Assembly (NCBI RefSeq): GCF_023634645.1
Contig: NZ_JAMKMR010000017.1
Location: forward strand, 1 to 64,000
DNA length: 64,000 nt
DNA from: Vibrio sinus
GTDB taxonomy: Bacteria > Pseudomonadota > Gammaproteobacteria > Enterobacterales > Vibrionaceae
Direction: 5' to 3'
This document shows positions 37,798 to 46,047 of this stretch, piece by piece; within the stretch, counting starts at the first letter, position 1; each line of letters opens with the position of its first letter. Made by a program: the position numbers and the translations under genes. Under the pieces are notes generated by a model. It worked only from the letters and a program-made list of their open reading frames with translations, was not told the DNA's origin and did not search any database.

Positions 37798-38877
37798 ATG
37801 CCTCTTTCTCGTCTCATTGTAAAACAGTTTAGAAATATTAAAGCCTGTGATATTGATTTATCACCAGGCTTTAACTTTCTTATTGGCCCTAATGGCAGTG
37901 GAAAAACCAGCGTCTTAGAAGCTATTTATCTACTTGGTCATGGGCGCTCTTTTCGCAGTTCATTGACTGGCAGGGTCATTCAAAATGAGTGCGAACAACT
38001 GTTCGTTCATGGCCGTTTGTTACATAGTGATCAATTTGAGCTACCTATCGGTATAAATAAGCAGCGCGATGGCAGCACAGAGGTTAAAATAGGCGGGGAA
38101 TCTGGTCAGAAAATCGCGAAACTGGCGAATGTATTGCCATTGCAATTGATTCACCCTGAAGGTTTTGACTTACTAACCGCTGGTCCAAAATCACGTCGAG
38201 CTTATATAGACTGGGGTGTGTTTCACTCTGAGCCTGCGTTTTATGACAGCTGGGGGCGATACAAACGGTTAGCAAAGCAGCGGAACGCGCTACTCAAGTC
38301 GGCGAAAAGTTACCGAGAAGTGAGCTTTTGGGATCAAGAGCTGGCTATACTGGCTGAAAATATCAGTCATTGGCGAGCGCAGTATGTCAATCACTTGAAG
38401 ATGGCTGCCGAACATATTTGCCGCGAGTTTCTACCGGAGTTCGATATCCAACTGAAGTATTATCGTGGTTGGGACAAAGAGACCGACTATAAGGATGTGC
38501 TCAGTCAAAACTTCGAGCGAGATCAGTCGCTGGGTTACACGTTCAGTGGTCCGAATAAGGCTGACTTAAGAATTAAGGTGAATGGTACACCTATTGAGGA
38601 TGTACTTTCACGAGGTCAATTGAAGTTAATGGTGTGTGCGCTGCGTGTTGCGCAGGGGCAACATTTAACAGAAATGACAGGTAAGCAATGCATCTATTTA
38701 ATTGATGACTTTGCTTCCGAGTTAGATAGCCAACGTCGACAACGTCTTGCAGACTGTTTGAAGTCGACGGGGGCTCAAGTTTTTGTAAGTTCTATTACCC
38801 AGAATCAAATTGCTGACATGCATGACGATCAAGGTAAGGTGTTTCATGTGGAACACGGAACCATAGAACCCGTATAA
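37798..38877 (+). CDS. recF: DNA repair protein RecF
   Basis: SMC-like ATPase loading RecA at gaps with RecO and RecR. 359 residues: Walker A GPNGSGKTSVLEA near residue 30, signature LSRGQLKLMVCALR and Walker B CIYLIDDFASELD. The C-terminal codons for FHVEH contain a parS-like sequence (separate entry). Confidence 0.96.
   Translation: MPLSRLIVKQFRNIKACDIDLSPGFNFLIGPNGSGKTSVLEAIYLLGHGRSFRSSLTGRVIQNECEQLFVHGRLLHSDQFELPIGINKQRDGSTEVKIGGESGQKIAKLANVLPLQLIHPEGFDLLTAGPKSRRAYIDWGVFHSEPAFYDSWGRYKRLAKQRNALLKSAKSYREVSFWDQELAILAENISHWRAQYVNHLKMAAEHICREFLPEFDIQLKYYRGWDKETDYKDVLSQNFERDQSLGYTFSGPNKADLRIKVNGTPIEDVLSRGQLKLMVCALRVAQGQHLTEMTGKQCIYLIDDFASELDSQRRQRLADCLKSTGAQVFVSSITQNQIADMHDDQGKVFHVEHGTIEPV
38840..38855 (+). 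promoter_or_regulatory. parS-like ParB site inside recF
   Basis: TGTTTCATGTGGAACA differs at two positions from canonical parS TGTTTCACGTGAAACA, and at one from the natural variant ending GTGGAACA. It lies in the conserved FHVEH codons of recF, 20 kb from parAB and within the origin domain. Binding is unproven; the coding constraint explains part of the match. Confidence 0.4.
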
Positions 38878-38891
38878 ATAGAGAGTAACTC

Positions 38892-41309
38892 ATGTCTGAA
38901 AATTACGATTCATCGAGTATTAAGGTACTGAAAGGGCTAGATGCAGTCCGTAAGCGTCCAGGAATGTACATCGGTGACACTGATGATGGCACCGGCTTAC
39001 ACCACATGGTTTTTGAGGTGGTGGACAACTCGATTGATGAGGCACTGGCTGGCCACTGTAAAGACATTATTGTCACTATCCACGAGGATAATTCGGTATC
39101 AGTGAGTGATGATGGACGTGGTATTCCTACTGAAATGCACCCTGAAGAAAATGTGTCTGCTGCCGAAGTTATCATGACGGTACTGCATGCGGGCGGTAAG
39201 TTTGACGATAACTCTTACAAGGTGTCGGGCGGCTTGCATGGCGTAGGGGTTTCTGTGGTCAACGCGTTATCTGAAAAAGTCGAACTGACGATTCACCGTG
39301 GTGGCTCTATCCACTCGCAAACCTATTGTCATGGTGAACCTCAATCTCCGCTTGAAGTGATTGGTAAAACGGATTCAACGGGTACTTTTATCCGTTTCTG
39401 GCCAAGTGCAGAGACTTTTACCAATATTGAATTCCACTACGACATTCTTGCCAAGCGCTTGCGTGAGCTGTCTTTCTTGAATTCAGGTGTGTCAATTAAG
39501 CTTATTGATGAGCGTGAAGAAGACAAACACGATCACTTTATGTATGAAGGTGGTATTCAAGCGTTTGTTGAGCACTTGAACATGAATAAAACGCCAATCC
39601 ATGCCAAAGTGTTCCACTTTGACTACGAGCGTGAAGATGGCATTGCGGTTGAAGTCGCCATGCAGTGGAATGACGGCTTCCAAGAAAATATCTATTGTTT
39701 TACCAACAATATTCCTCAGCGCGATGGCGGCACCCACTTAGCTGGTTTTAGAGCCGCGCTAACCCGAACCATCAATAGCTTTATGGATAAAGAGGGCTTC
39801 TCAAAGAAAGAAAAGACCTCGACGTCTGGCGACGATGCTCGTGAAGGCTTGACAGCGGTGGTTTCTGTTAAAGTGCCGGATCCAAAATTCTCCAGCCAAA
39901 CCAAAGATAAACTGGTGTCTTCTGAGGTGAAATCGGCCGTTGAGTCTGTGATGGGTGAAAAACTTTCAGAGTTCTTGGTGGAAAACCCGAATGAAGCCAA
40001 AACCGTATGCAGCAAAATCATTGATGCAGCAAGAGCTCGTGAGGCGGCGCGTAAAGCCAGAGAAATGACCCGTCGTAAAGGCGCTTTAGATCTGGCAGGC
40101 TTGCCAGGTAAGCTGGCTGATTGCCAAGAAAAAGATCCTGCGCTTTCCGAACTGTATATAGTGGAGGGTGACTCAGCTGGGGGATCGGCCAAACAAGGAC
40201 GCAATCGTAAGAACCAAGCGATACTACCGCTGAAAGGCAAAATCCTGAACGTTGAGAAAGCACGTTTTGACAAGATGCTGTCTTCTCAAGAGGTGGCGAC
40301 GCTGATTACGGCCTTAGGTTGCGGCATCGGTCGCGATGAATACAACCCTGACAAGCTGCGCTATCACAACATCATCATCATGACGGATGCGGATGTGGAT
40401 GGCTCACACATACGTACATTATTGTTGACCTTCTTTTATCGTCAAATGCCTGAGCTTATCGAGCGTGGTTATATCTATATTGCTCAGCCGCCGTTATACA
40501 AGGTGAAAAAAGGTAAGCAAGAGCAATACATTAAAGATGAAGATGCCATGAACCAATATCAGGTGTCTCTGGCATTGGATAACGCGTCGCTGCATGTCAA
40601 TACGCAAGCACCAGCGATGTCTGGTGAGGCACTAGAGAAGTTGGTTCAGCAATATAATGCGGGCATGAAGCTAGTGGGCCGCATGAGCCGTCGTTATCCA
40701 AGTGCGCTAGTTGAAGAGTTGATTTATGTGCCTAGATTGACGGCTGAACAATGTCAGAACTTGGCTACAGTAGAAACTTGGGGTAATCAACTAGTTTCTC
40801 AGCTCAACGCTAAGGAAGTCGGTGCAAGCCAGTATAGTTTAGAAGTTGAACAGCATGCTGAACTTGGATTAAATCTCCCTAAAGTCATGGTTCGAACACA
40901 TGGTGTGAGTCATGAGTACGTATTGAGTACGGATCTGCTTGGCTCTAAAGAGTACAATAAACTCGCGACGCTTTCTGAGGCGCTTAATGGCCTTATTGAA
41001 GAGGGGGCGTATGTGAAGCGTGGAGAAAGAACCAATTCTGTATCCAGTTTTGCTGAAGCGTTGAATTGGTTACTCAAAGAGTCGAAACGTGGCTTGAGCT
41101 TACAGCGCTACAAAGGACTGGGTGAGATGAACCCTGATCAACTGTGGGAAACCACAATGGACCCAGAAACACGCCGCATGATGCAAGTAACCATTGAAGA
41201 TGCGGTTGGTGCCGATCAGCTGTTTACCACTTTGATGGGAGATCATGTTGAGCCTCGTCGTAACTTCATTGAAGAAAATGCGCTGAAAGTAGCGAACCTC
41301 GACGTATAG
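38892..41309 (+). CDS. gyrB: DNA gyrase subunit B
   Basis: ATPase subunit of DNA gyrase, 805 residues. GHKL ATPase domain with VVDNSIDEALAG and GGLHGVGVSVVNAL, and TOPRIM domain with EGDSAGGSAKQGRN and metal-binding DADVDG. The C-terminal insert typical of Gram-negative GyrB is present. Complete, 14 bp after recF. Confidence 0.98.
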   Translation: MSENYDSSSIKVLKGLDAVRKRPGMYIGDTDDGTGLHHMVFEVVDNSIDEALAGHCKDIIVTIHEDNSVSVSDDGRGIPTEMHPEENVSAAEVIMTVLHAGGKFDDNSYKVSGGLHGVGVSVVNALSEKVELTIHRGGSIHSQTYCHGEPQSPLEVIGKTDSTGTFIRFWPSAETFTNIEFHYDILAKRLRELSFLNSGVSIKLIDEREEDKHDHFMYEGGIQAFVEHLNMNKTPIHAKVFHFDYEREDGIAVEVAMQWNDGFQENIYCFTNNIPQRDGGTHLAGFRAALTRTINSFMDKEGFSKKEKTSTSGDDAREGLTAVVSVKVPDPKFSSQTKDKLVSSEVKSAVESVMGEKLSEFLVENPNEAKTVCSKIIDAARAREAARKAREMTRRKGALDLAGLPGKLADCQEKDPALSELYIVEGDSAGGSAKQGRNRKNQAILPLKGKILNVEKARFDKMLSSQEVATLITALGCGIGRDEYNPDKLRYHNIIIMTDADVDGSHIRTLLLTFFYRQMPELIERGYIYIAQPPLYKVKKGKQEQYIKDEDAMNQYQVSLALDNASLHVNTQAPAMSGEALEKLVQQYNAGMKLVGRMSRRYPSALVEELIYVPRLTAEQCQNLATVETWGNQLVSQLNAKEVGASQYSLEVEQHAELGLNLPKVMVRTHGVSHEYVLSTDLLGSKEYNKLATLSEALNGLIEEGAYVKRGERTNSVSSFAEALNWLLKESKRGLSLQRYKGLGEMNPDQLWETTMDPETRRMMQVTIEDAVGADQLFTTLMGDHVEPRRNFIEENALKVANLDV

Positions 41310-41337
41310 AAAGCGGCTGAGTCAGTCATCATTGTGC

Positions 41338-41364
41338 AAGGCGAACCTAGGGTTCGCCTTTTTT
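41338..41364 (+). terminator. Terminator after gyrB
   Basis: Perfect 10-bp stem AAGGCGAACC / GGTTCGCCTT with a TAG loop and six T's on the plus strand, 28 bp after gyrB. A strong rho-independent terminator separating the replication operon from the ynb cluster. Confidence 0.9.
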
Positions 41365-41498
41365 ATTGATAATAAATTCAATAGTATAGTGATTTTGGCC
41401 TATTTTTATGCGATTACACCTAACTTTAACAGAAAACTGCGACATAAGTGTTTGGGTGCATTACACTCGGGCGGTGAATTGATTTCGAGGTTAATCTC

Positions 41499-42131
41499 TT
41501 GTCCGTCTATCGTTTGAAACCTGCTTTTCAGAACTTACTGCGCCCGGGCGTACGATACTTATATCACTGTGGCGTCACCGCAAATCAAGTCACCTTAGTA
41601 GCCATGCTTGTGTCACTACTGGTTGCTGGCGTACTTTGTATACCAACACTATCGACAAAATGGTTTCTTTTACTGCCGATTTGGATGTTGTTACGCATGG
41701 CACTCAATGCCATCGACGGCATGCTAGCGCGTGAGTTCAAGCAAAAATCAGCGCTAGGTGCTTATCTTAATGAGCTGTCTGATGTGATAGCTGACGCCGC
41801 ATTATTATTGCCTTTCGTATTTCTCCCTCAAGTCTCTCCAGTTTTGCTTATTGTCGTGATTTTTGTCGCAATGCTCAGTGAATTTAGTGGTGTGCTTGGC
41901 GTGATGGTTGGCGCCTCGAGGCGCTATGACGGCCCCATGGGTAAGAGTGATCGTGCCTTATTACTGGGTGTTATGGCGGTATTGTGGGCCTATGGTTGGA
42001 TAACCCCGTTGTGGCTCAACGTGTGTTTTGCACTGATGTTGCTACTTTTGTGTGTCACGAGCGTCAATCGAATTGGTCAAGGTGTATCAGAATCGGCGAA
42101 TAAAGGGAAAGAAGAAAATGAACAACGCTAA
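41499..42131 (+). CDS. ynbA: CDP-alcohol phosphatidyltransferase, YnbA-like
   Basis: 210-residue membrane enzyme similar throughout to E. coli YnbA (RMALNAIDGMLARE, LNELSDVIAD). The family transfers a phosphatidyl group from CDP-diacylglycerol to an alcohol. The active-site pattern DxxDGxxAR-x8-GxxxDxxxD is altered here: Asn70, Asp73-Gly74, Ala77-Arg78, Gly87, Asn91, Asp95, so two of four aspartates are asparagines, as also in E. coli YnbA. The acceptor alcohol is unknown. TTG start behind GAGG. It overlaps ynbC by 14 bp, so the two are translationally coupled. Confidence 0.88.
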   Translation: MSVYRLKPAFQNLLRPGVRYLYHCGVTANQVTLVAMLVSLLVAGVLCIPTLSTKWFLLLPIWMLLRMALNAIDGMLAREFKQKSALGAYLNELSDVIADAALLLPFVFLPQVSPVLLIVVIFVAMLSEFSGVLGVMVGASRRYDGPMGKSDRALLLGVMAVLWAYGWITPLWLNVCFALMLLLLCVTSVNRIGQGVSESANKGKEENEQR

Positions 42132-43986
42132 CTTACAACAACATGATTTGGATTCCACATCAACGTCGACTCTTGAGTCTATCTCTGACGACCGCGACGA
42201 CATCAGTGAGGCAAGACTGCTGTCGTTTACCACTCATGATGATGTCACGCTGCGCTATCGTTATTGGCCTGCCAAACAACCAAGTAATAAACAGCGCAAA
42301 GCGGTGGTGATGTTTCATCGCGGGCATGAGCATAGTGGCAGAATGGCCCATCTAGTCGATGAACTTGAGCTTGATGAATGCGACTTTTTCGCATGGGATG
42401 CTAGGGGACATGGTGAATCACCAGGTCAACGAGGGGACAGTCCCAGCTTTGCAACCAGCGTGCGCGATATTCAAACCTTTTTCCAGCATTTGCAGCGTCA
42501 GCACCATCTTGAAATAGAACAAACTGTCGTGCTAGCACAAAGTGTCGGTGCGGTATTGGTATCGACTTGGGTGCATGATTACGCGCCAAAAATTCGAGCT
42601 TTGGTGCTCGCATCACCGGCTTTTAGTATTAAATTGTATGTCCCATTTGCGATTCCAGGCTTGCGGCTGTTGAAGCGGCTGCGTGGCAATTTCTTTGTCA
42701 ATAGCTATGTCAAAGCTAAATACCTGACCCATGACGAAGAACGAATTCAGTCATTTGACAACGACCCCTTAATTGCAAGGCCTATCTCCGTTCGAATGCT
42801 GTTGGGGCTGCATGATACGGCGAAGCGAGTTGTCGCTGATGCCGCCGCGATTACGGTGCCGACTCAACTACTGATATCGGGATCAGATTGGGTGGTGCGA
42901 CGTAAGCCCCAGCAACAATTTTTTCAGCGCCTAGGGAGCAGTTGCAAAGAGCAGCATATTTTACCAGGCTACTATCACGATACGTTAGGAGAGCTTAGCC
43001 GCTCAGATGCCTTGTCTCGTATCAAGAGGTTCATCCGTCAGCGTTTTGAGCAGCCAAACCAAGAGACCAACTTGCTCGATGCCGATAAAAATGGCGCTTT
43101 TTGTGCGGAAGCTGAGTCGTTAGCTACGCCCTTACCTCGCGGCTCTGCTTATGATAGGTTCTGGTCGCTCTATCGCTCAGGTTTGTCGTTTGCCAGCCGT
43201 TACTCCACAGGCATCAAGTTGGGCTTTGAGACGGGGTTTGATTCTGGCAGCACCTTGGATTACGTATATCGTAATCAAGCGGCGGGGAGCAATAAGTTTG
43301 GTCAACTTATTGATAAGGTCTATCTCAACTCTGCAGGTTGGCAAGGCATCCGCCAGCGCAAAATACACATAGAAGAGATGCTTTCTAACGCGATGAGTTG
43401 CTTAGCAAGCCAACAAAAAGACGTTCACTTAGTGGATGTGGCTGCGGGTCACGGAAGATATGTTATCGAAGCGATTGAAAAATCCTCAGTCAAACCCCAA
43501 TCGGTATTACTCAGAGACTTTAGTGATATCAATGTTAGAGATGGTAAGGCGCTCATTGAGCAAAAGGGGCTGTCTGACATTATTCAGTTTGCACAAGGTG
43601 ATGCCTTCGATAAAGCTGATTTAGCGAGATTAGATCCTAAGCCCAATTTAGCGGTGGTCTCTGGTCTTTACGAGCTCTTTAGCGATAATGCCAGCGTGTT
43701 CGACTCGCTCAGAGGGCTGGCAAAAGGAATGCAAGATAGCGGCTATCTTATCTACACCTGTCAGCCGTGGCATCCTCAGTTAGAGATGATCGCCCGTTCG
43801 CTTACGAGTCATAGAGGTGGGCAGGCTTGGGTGATGAGACGGCGTAGTCAGGCCGAAATGGACCAGCTAGTCAAACAGGCTGGATTTAGCAAAATCGAGC
43901 AACGGATAGATGAGATGGGCATATTTACCGTTTCTATCGCGCAGAAAATGAGTCAGGGAAACCATGATACCAGCAAGGGATCTTAA
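42118..43986 (+). CDS. ynbC: Alpha/beta-hydrolase-methyltransferase fusion, YnbC-like
   Basis: 622-residue two-domain protein. The N-terminal alpha/beta hydrolase of the monoglyceride-lipase type (about 45-330) has WDARGHGESPG and the nucleophile elbow AQSVG (Ser142), where the usual first Gly is Ala. The C-terminal class I SAM methyltransferase (about 400-615) has motif I VDVAAGHGRY (Asp440). The same fusion occurs in E. coli YnbC. A possible combined role is acyl removal or transfer and head-group methylation of a lipid; this is inference. The ATG at 42118 with an AAGGG ribosome site is chosen over an in-frame upstream start inside ynbA. Confidence 0.85.
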   Translation: MNNANLQQHDLDSTSTSTLESISDDRDDISEARLLSFTTHDDVTLRYRYWPAKQPSNKQRKAVVMFHRGHEHSGRMAHLVDELELDECDFFAWDARGHGESPGQRGDSPSFATSVRDIQTFFQHLQRQHHLEIEQTVVLAQSVGAVLVSTWVHDYAPKIRALVLASPAFSIKLYVPFAIPGLRLLKRLRGNFFVNSYVKAKYLTHDEERIQSFDNDPLIARPISVRMLLGLHDTAKRVVADAAAITVPTQLLISGSDWVVRRKPQQQFFQRLGSSCKEQHILPGYYHDTLGELSRSDALSRIKRFIRQRFEQPNQETNLLDADKNGAFCAEAESLATPLPRGSAYDRFWSLYRSGLSFASRYSTGIKLGFETGFDSGSTLDYVYRNQAAGSNKFGQLIDKVYLNSAGWQGIRQRKIHIEEMLSNAMSCLASQQKDVHLVDVAAGHGRYVIEAIEKSSVKPQSVLLRDFSDINVRDGKALIEQKGLSDIIQFAQGDAFDKADLARLDPKPNLAVVSGLYELFSDNASVFDSLRGLAKGMQDSGYLIYTCQPWHPQLEMIARSLTSHRGGQAWVMRRRSQAEMDQLVKQAGFSKIEQRIDEMGIFTVSIAQKMSQGNHDTSKGS

Positions 43987-44004
43987 GCGATTAGCGATAC
44001 CACT

Positions 44005-45420
44005 ATGGCAGAATCACTGACTTCAACTCGCTCGCCAGCCATCCTGTGGGGGCGAGGTGTGGCATGGCTATTACTGCTGGTGCCCCTTTTTTTCACCAGT
44101 TACAGCTTGGCGAACGCCTACGCAGCGAGCTTACCGCAAGTAGCTAGTGTGGTTTTCGCGTGGGAGCGCCATATACCCTTAGTGCCTTGGACCATCGTTC
44201 CCTATTGGTCTATTGACCTCTTATATGGTTTGGCTTTTTTGTTGCCGCGTACGCCCCAACAGATCAACACTCTTGGCTTAAGACTATTAACCGCTCAGCT
44301 AATTTGTATTGGCTGTTTTTTTCTGTGGCCATTGAAATTTGCCGTCGAGCGGCCAGAGCTACATGGCGTATTTGGCCAGATGTTCGATGTGCTGATGGGT
44401 TTTGATAAGCCATACAACCAAGCGCCATCGCTACACATTACGTTATTGGTCGTACTTTGGGCTTGTTGTAGCAAATACATAACTGGCCCACTAAAGTGGG
44501 CCATTCATTTTTGGTTTTTGCTCATCGGTGTATCGGTACTGACCACGTGGCAACATCATTTTATCGATGTGCCCACTGGCCTACTGGCGGGGTTCTTTTG
44601 TCTTTGGTGCTGGCCCGAGAAAGGGGTGAGTCCTTTGCGAGCCAGAAAATACAACCCATACCCTGCGCAATTTCGTCTAGCGAGCTATTACGGGTTTGCT
44701 GGTATTTTATTTGCGGTTGCAGCGAACTATTGGTCTGGCGCTGCTTTGATTTTGATCTGGCCAAGTGTTTCTTTGTTATTGGTTGGGCTGAACTATGCCT
44801 GGATAGGTGGACTTGGCTGGCAAAAGCAGCCCCATGGCCGCTTGAGCTTGCCTGCCTTTATCGTATTTGCGCCTTACTTGCTAGGAGCGTGGATAAATTC
44901 AAAGTTGTGGACACTAGGCCAAAGCCCGGCTAATGAAATCATCCCGGGAGTTTGGCTGGGGAGAAGGCCATCTGGTAAGCAATCGGCTACTTACGCAGGC
45001 TTAGTGGATATGTGCCCCGAATTACCTGTGTTTGTCGGTGATAATACTCATTATCGCCACTTTGCTACGTTAGATTTGCTGCCTTTGAGTGCGCAGCAAT
45101 GCTGGCAAGCGGCGAAAGCCATTCAATCTATACGCGATAAGCAATGCCAGCCAATATTGGTCTATTGTGCTTTGGGCTATTCTCGCAGTAGCGTCGCTCT
45201 AATGGCATGGCTGTTATTGAGCCAATACGTCAGAACACCGGAGCAAGCTAAGGCGTTGATTGAAAAGAAACGGCCTCAAGTCGTTATTCGTCAGCATCAT
45301 TTAATGGCGCTAAAAAATATGATGCGTCTGACGGAGTTTATTGACTATCAGCGAGATAACCCTGCTTTCTCCGGCCAAGAACATGGCGAAGTGTCACCAT
45401 CAATTGAGGTAAGCGAATGA
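44005..45420 (+). CDS. ynbD: PAP2-dual-specificity-phosphatase fusion, YnbD-like
   Basis: 471-residue fusion. The N-terminal membrane part has several hydrophobic helices and PAP2_3/Aur1-like motifs APSLHITL (His144) and WQHHFID (His184, Asp188), typical of lipid phosphatases or phospho-head-group transferases. The C-terminal cytosolic dual-specificity phosphatase carries CALGYSR (Cys388-x5-Arg394), with both catalytic residues intact. E. coli YnbD has the same build. It may dephosphorylate or exchange the product of YnbA; substrate unknown. Its stop overlaps the next ATG (ATGA). Confidence 0.85.
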   Translation: MAESLTSTRSPAILWGRGVAWLLLLVPLFFTSYSLANAYAASLPQVASVVFAWERHIPLVPWTIVPYWSIDLLYGLAFLLPRTPQQINTLGLRLLTAQLICIGCFFLWPLKFAVERPELHGVFGQMFDVLMGFDKPYNQAPSLHITLLVVLWACCSKYITGPLKWAIHFWFLLIGVSVLTTWQHHFIDVPTGLLAGFFCLWCWPEKGVSPLRARKYNPYPAQFRLASYYGFAGILFAVAANYWSGAALILIWPSVSLLLVGLNYAWIGGLGWQKQPHGRLSLPAFIVFAPYLLGAWINSKLWTLGQSPANEIIPGVWLGRRPSGKQSATYAGLVDMCPELPVFVGDNTHYRHFATLDLLPLSAQQCWQAAKAIQSIRDKQCQPILVYCALGYSRSSVALMAWLLLSQYVRTPEQAKALIEKKRPQVVIRQHHLMALKNMMRLTEFIDYQRDNPAFSGQEHGEVSPSIEVSE

Positions 45421-45551
45421 GCTCTCTCGTCAAACTTGCAACTCAGGTGAGTCTATTAAAGCGGGGCAAGGCGCTCAATCAGCTGAGCTTGTGGATGACA
45501 TTCTTTGGCGTGTTACTGATGGTTATGGGTAACTATTTATCGCTCGATAAT
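45417..45551 (+). pseudogene. 5' half of a small membrane-protein gene split by a transposon
   Basis: Forty-five codons starting ATG (overlapping the ynbD stop, so last gene of the ynbA-ynbC-ynbD run), with one membrane helix around residues 26-42. The frame runs into the transposon inverted repeat at 45552; the remaining open codons to 45743 are transposon sequence. Joining 45551 to 51273 restores a single 157-residue frame with three membrane helices. Function unknown; no counterpart in E. coli ynbABCD that I recognise. Confidence 0.85.
45547..45551. repeat. Target-site duplication, left copy (ATAAT)
   Basis: ATAAT immediately before the left inverted repeat; the identical pentamer follows the right inverted repeat at 51268-51272. 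Five-base duplications are characteristic of Tn3-family insertion. Confidence 0.9.
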
Positions 45552-45579
45552 GGGGTACTGCGCACATTTCCCCGAAAAG
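45552..45579 (+). repeat. Left terminal inverted repeat of the Tn3-family element
   Basis: Begins GGGGTACTGCGCACATTTC and continues to CGAAAAG. It pairs with the reverse complement of 51240-51267, with mismatches only at positions 6, 7, 20 and 21. Confidence 0.88.
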
Positions 45580-45674
45580 CTCATTCTTCATGTAGTGGTT
45601 TGAAGTCCAGCGGTACGAAAACGTACGTTAAGGGTTTAAGACCCTCGGCCGAGATCTTGGTAAAAATACGACAT

Positions 45675-45949
45675 TACCCTGGCTTCTTCTTTCGTCTCGC
45701 ACAGCCTTCTAAAATTGGAGTGAATGTCACTACCCAGCGATGAATGGTGGCGTGATCAACTTTAACCCCTCGCTCTCCGTTTGGATTTCCGCTATTTCAC
45801 GGTAACTGAGCTTATACGCCAGATAGTAACGGACGGTTTCGAAAATGATGTCTTTGGGAAATTGATAGCTTTTGAAGTTCATTATAGATTAGGAGTAATG
45901 TTTAGATTACGGAGAATGACACCTCAATATTCATAGATGCGACAGAACC
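45675..45949 (-). mobile_element. IS6-family remnant A, 5' part, frameshifted
   Basis: The left inverted repeat GGTTCTGTCGCATC reads leftward from 45949. The transposase N-terminus starts at 45882 (MNFKSYQFPKDIIFETVRYY), including REIAEIQ. A 2-bp insertion near EIQ shifts the frame; the next frame continues ERGVKVDHATIHRWVV to about 45678, where IS homology stops. The catalytic DDE region is missing, so it is inactive. Its repeat faces the cassette. Confidence 0.8.
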
Positions 45950-46047
45950 CCCAAAAGCCTCTTCAAGACGTATAAAAAAATCTTTCTCTCAGCGTGCATA
46001 TATCTTTCATAGGCTTGTTACGCATATGGGCCAGCGATGCAAACAGG

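Noticed and set aside
39716..40273. 185-codon antisense frame in gyrB
   Set aside because: Shadow of the gyrB coding frame; composition typical of reverse-complemented coding sequence.
41332..41517. Plus-strand frame between gyrB and ynbA
   Set aside because: Starts inside the gyrB terminator hairpin and overlaps ynbA; no coding features.
44496..44933. 145-codon alternative frame inside ynbD
   Set aside because: Fully overlaps the ynbD membrane domain in another frame without a ribosome site.
45552..45580. Sequence resembling the vector segment beside bla in pBR322-type plasmids
   Set aside because: The similarity (GCGCACATTTCCCC and CGAAAAG) is explained by the transposon inverted repeat, which has a partner at the other end and a target duplication; no other vector sequence is present.
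45552..45743. Continuation of the split gene's left frame as a 108-residue protein
   Set aside because: Codons after 45551 come from the transposon repeat and interior; not the native C-terminus.
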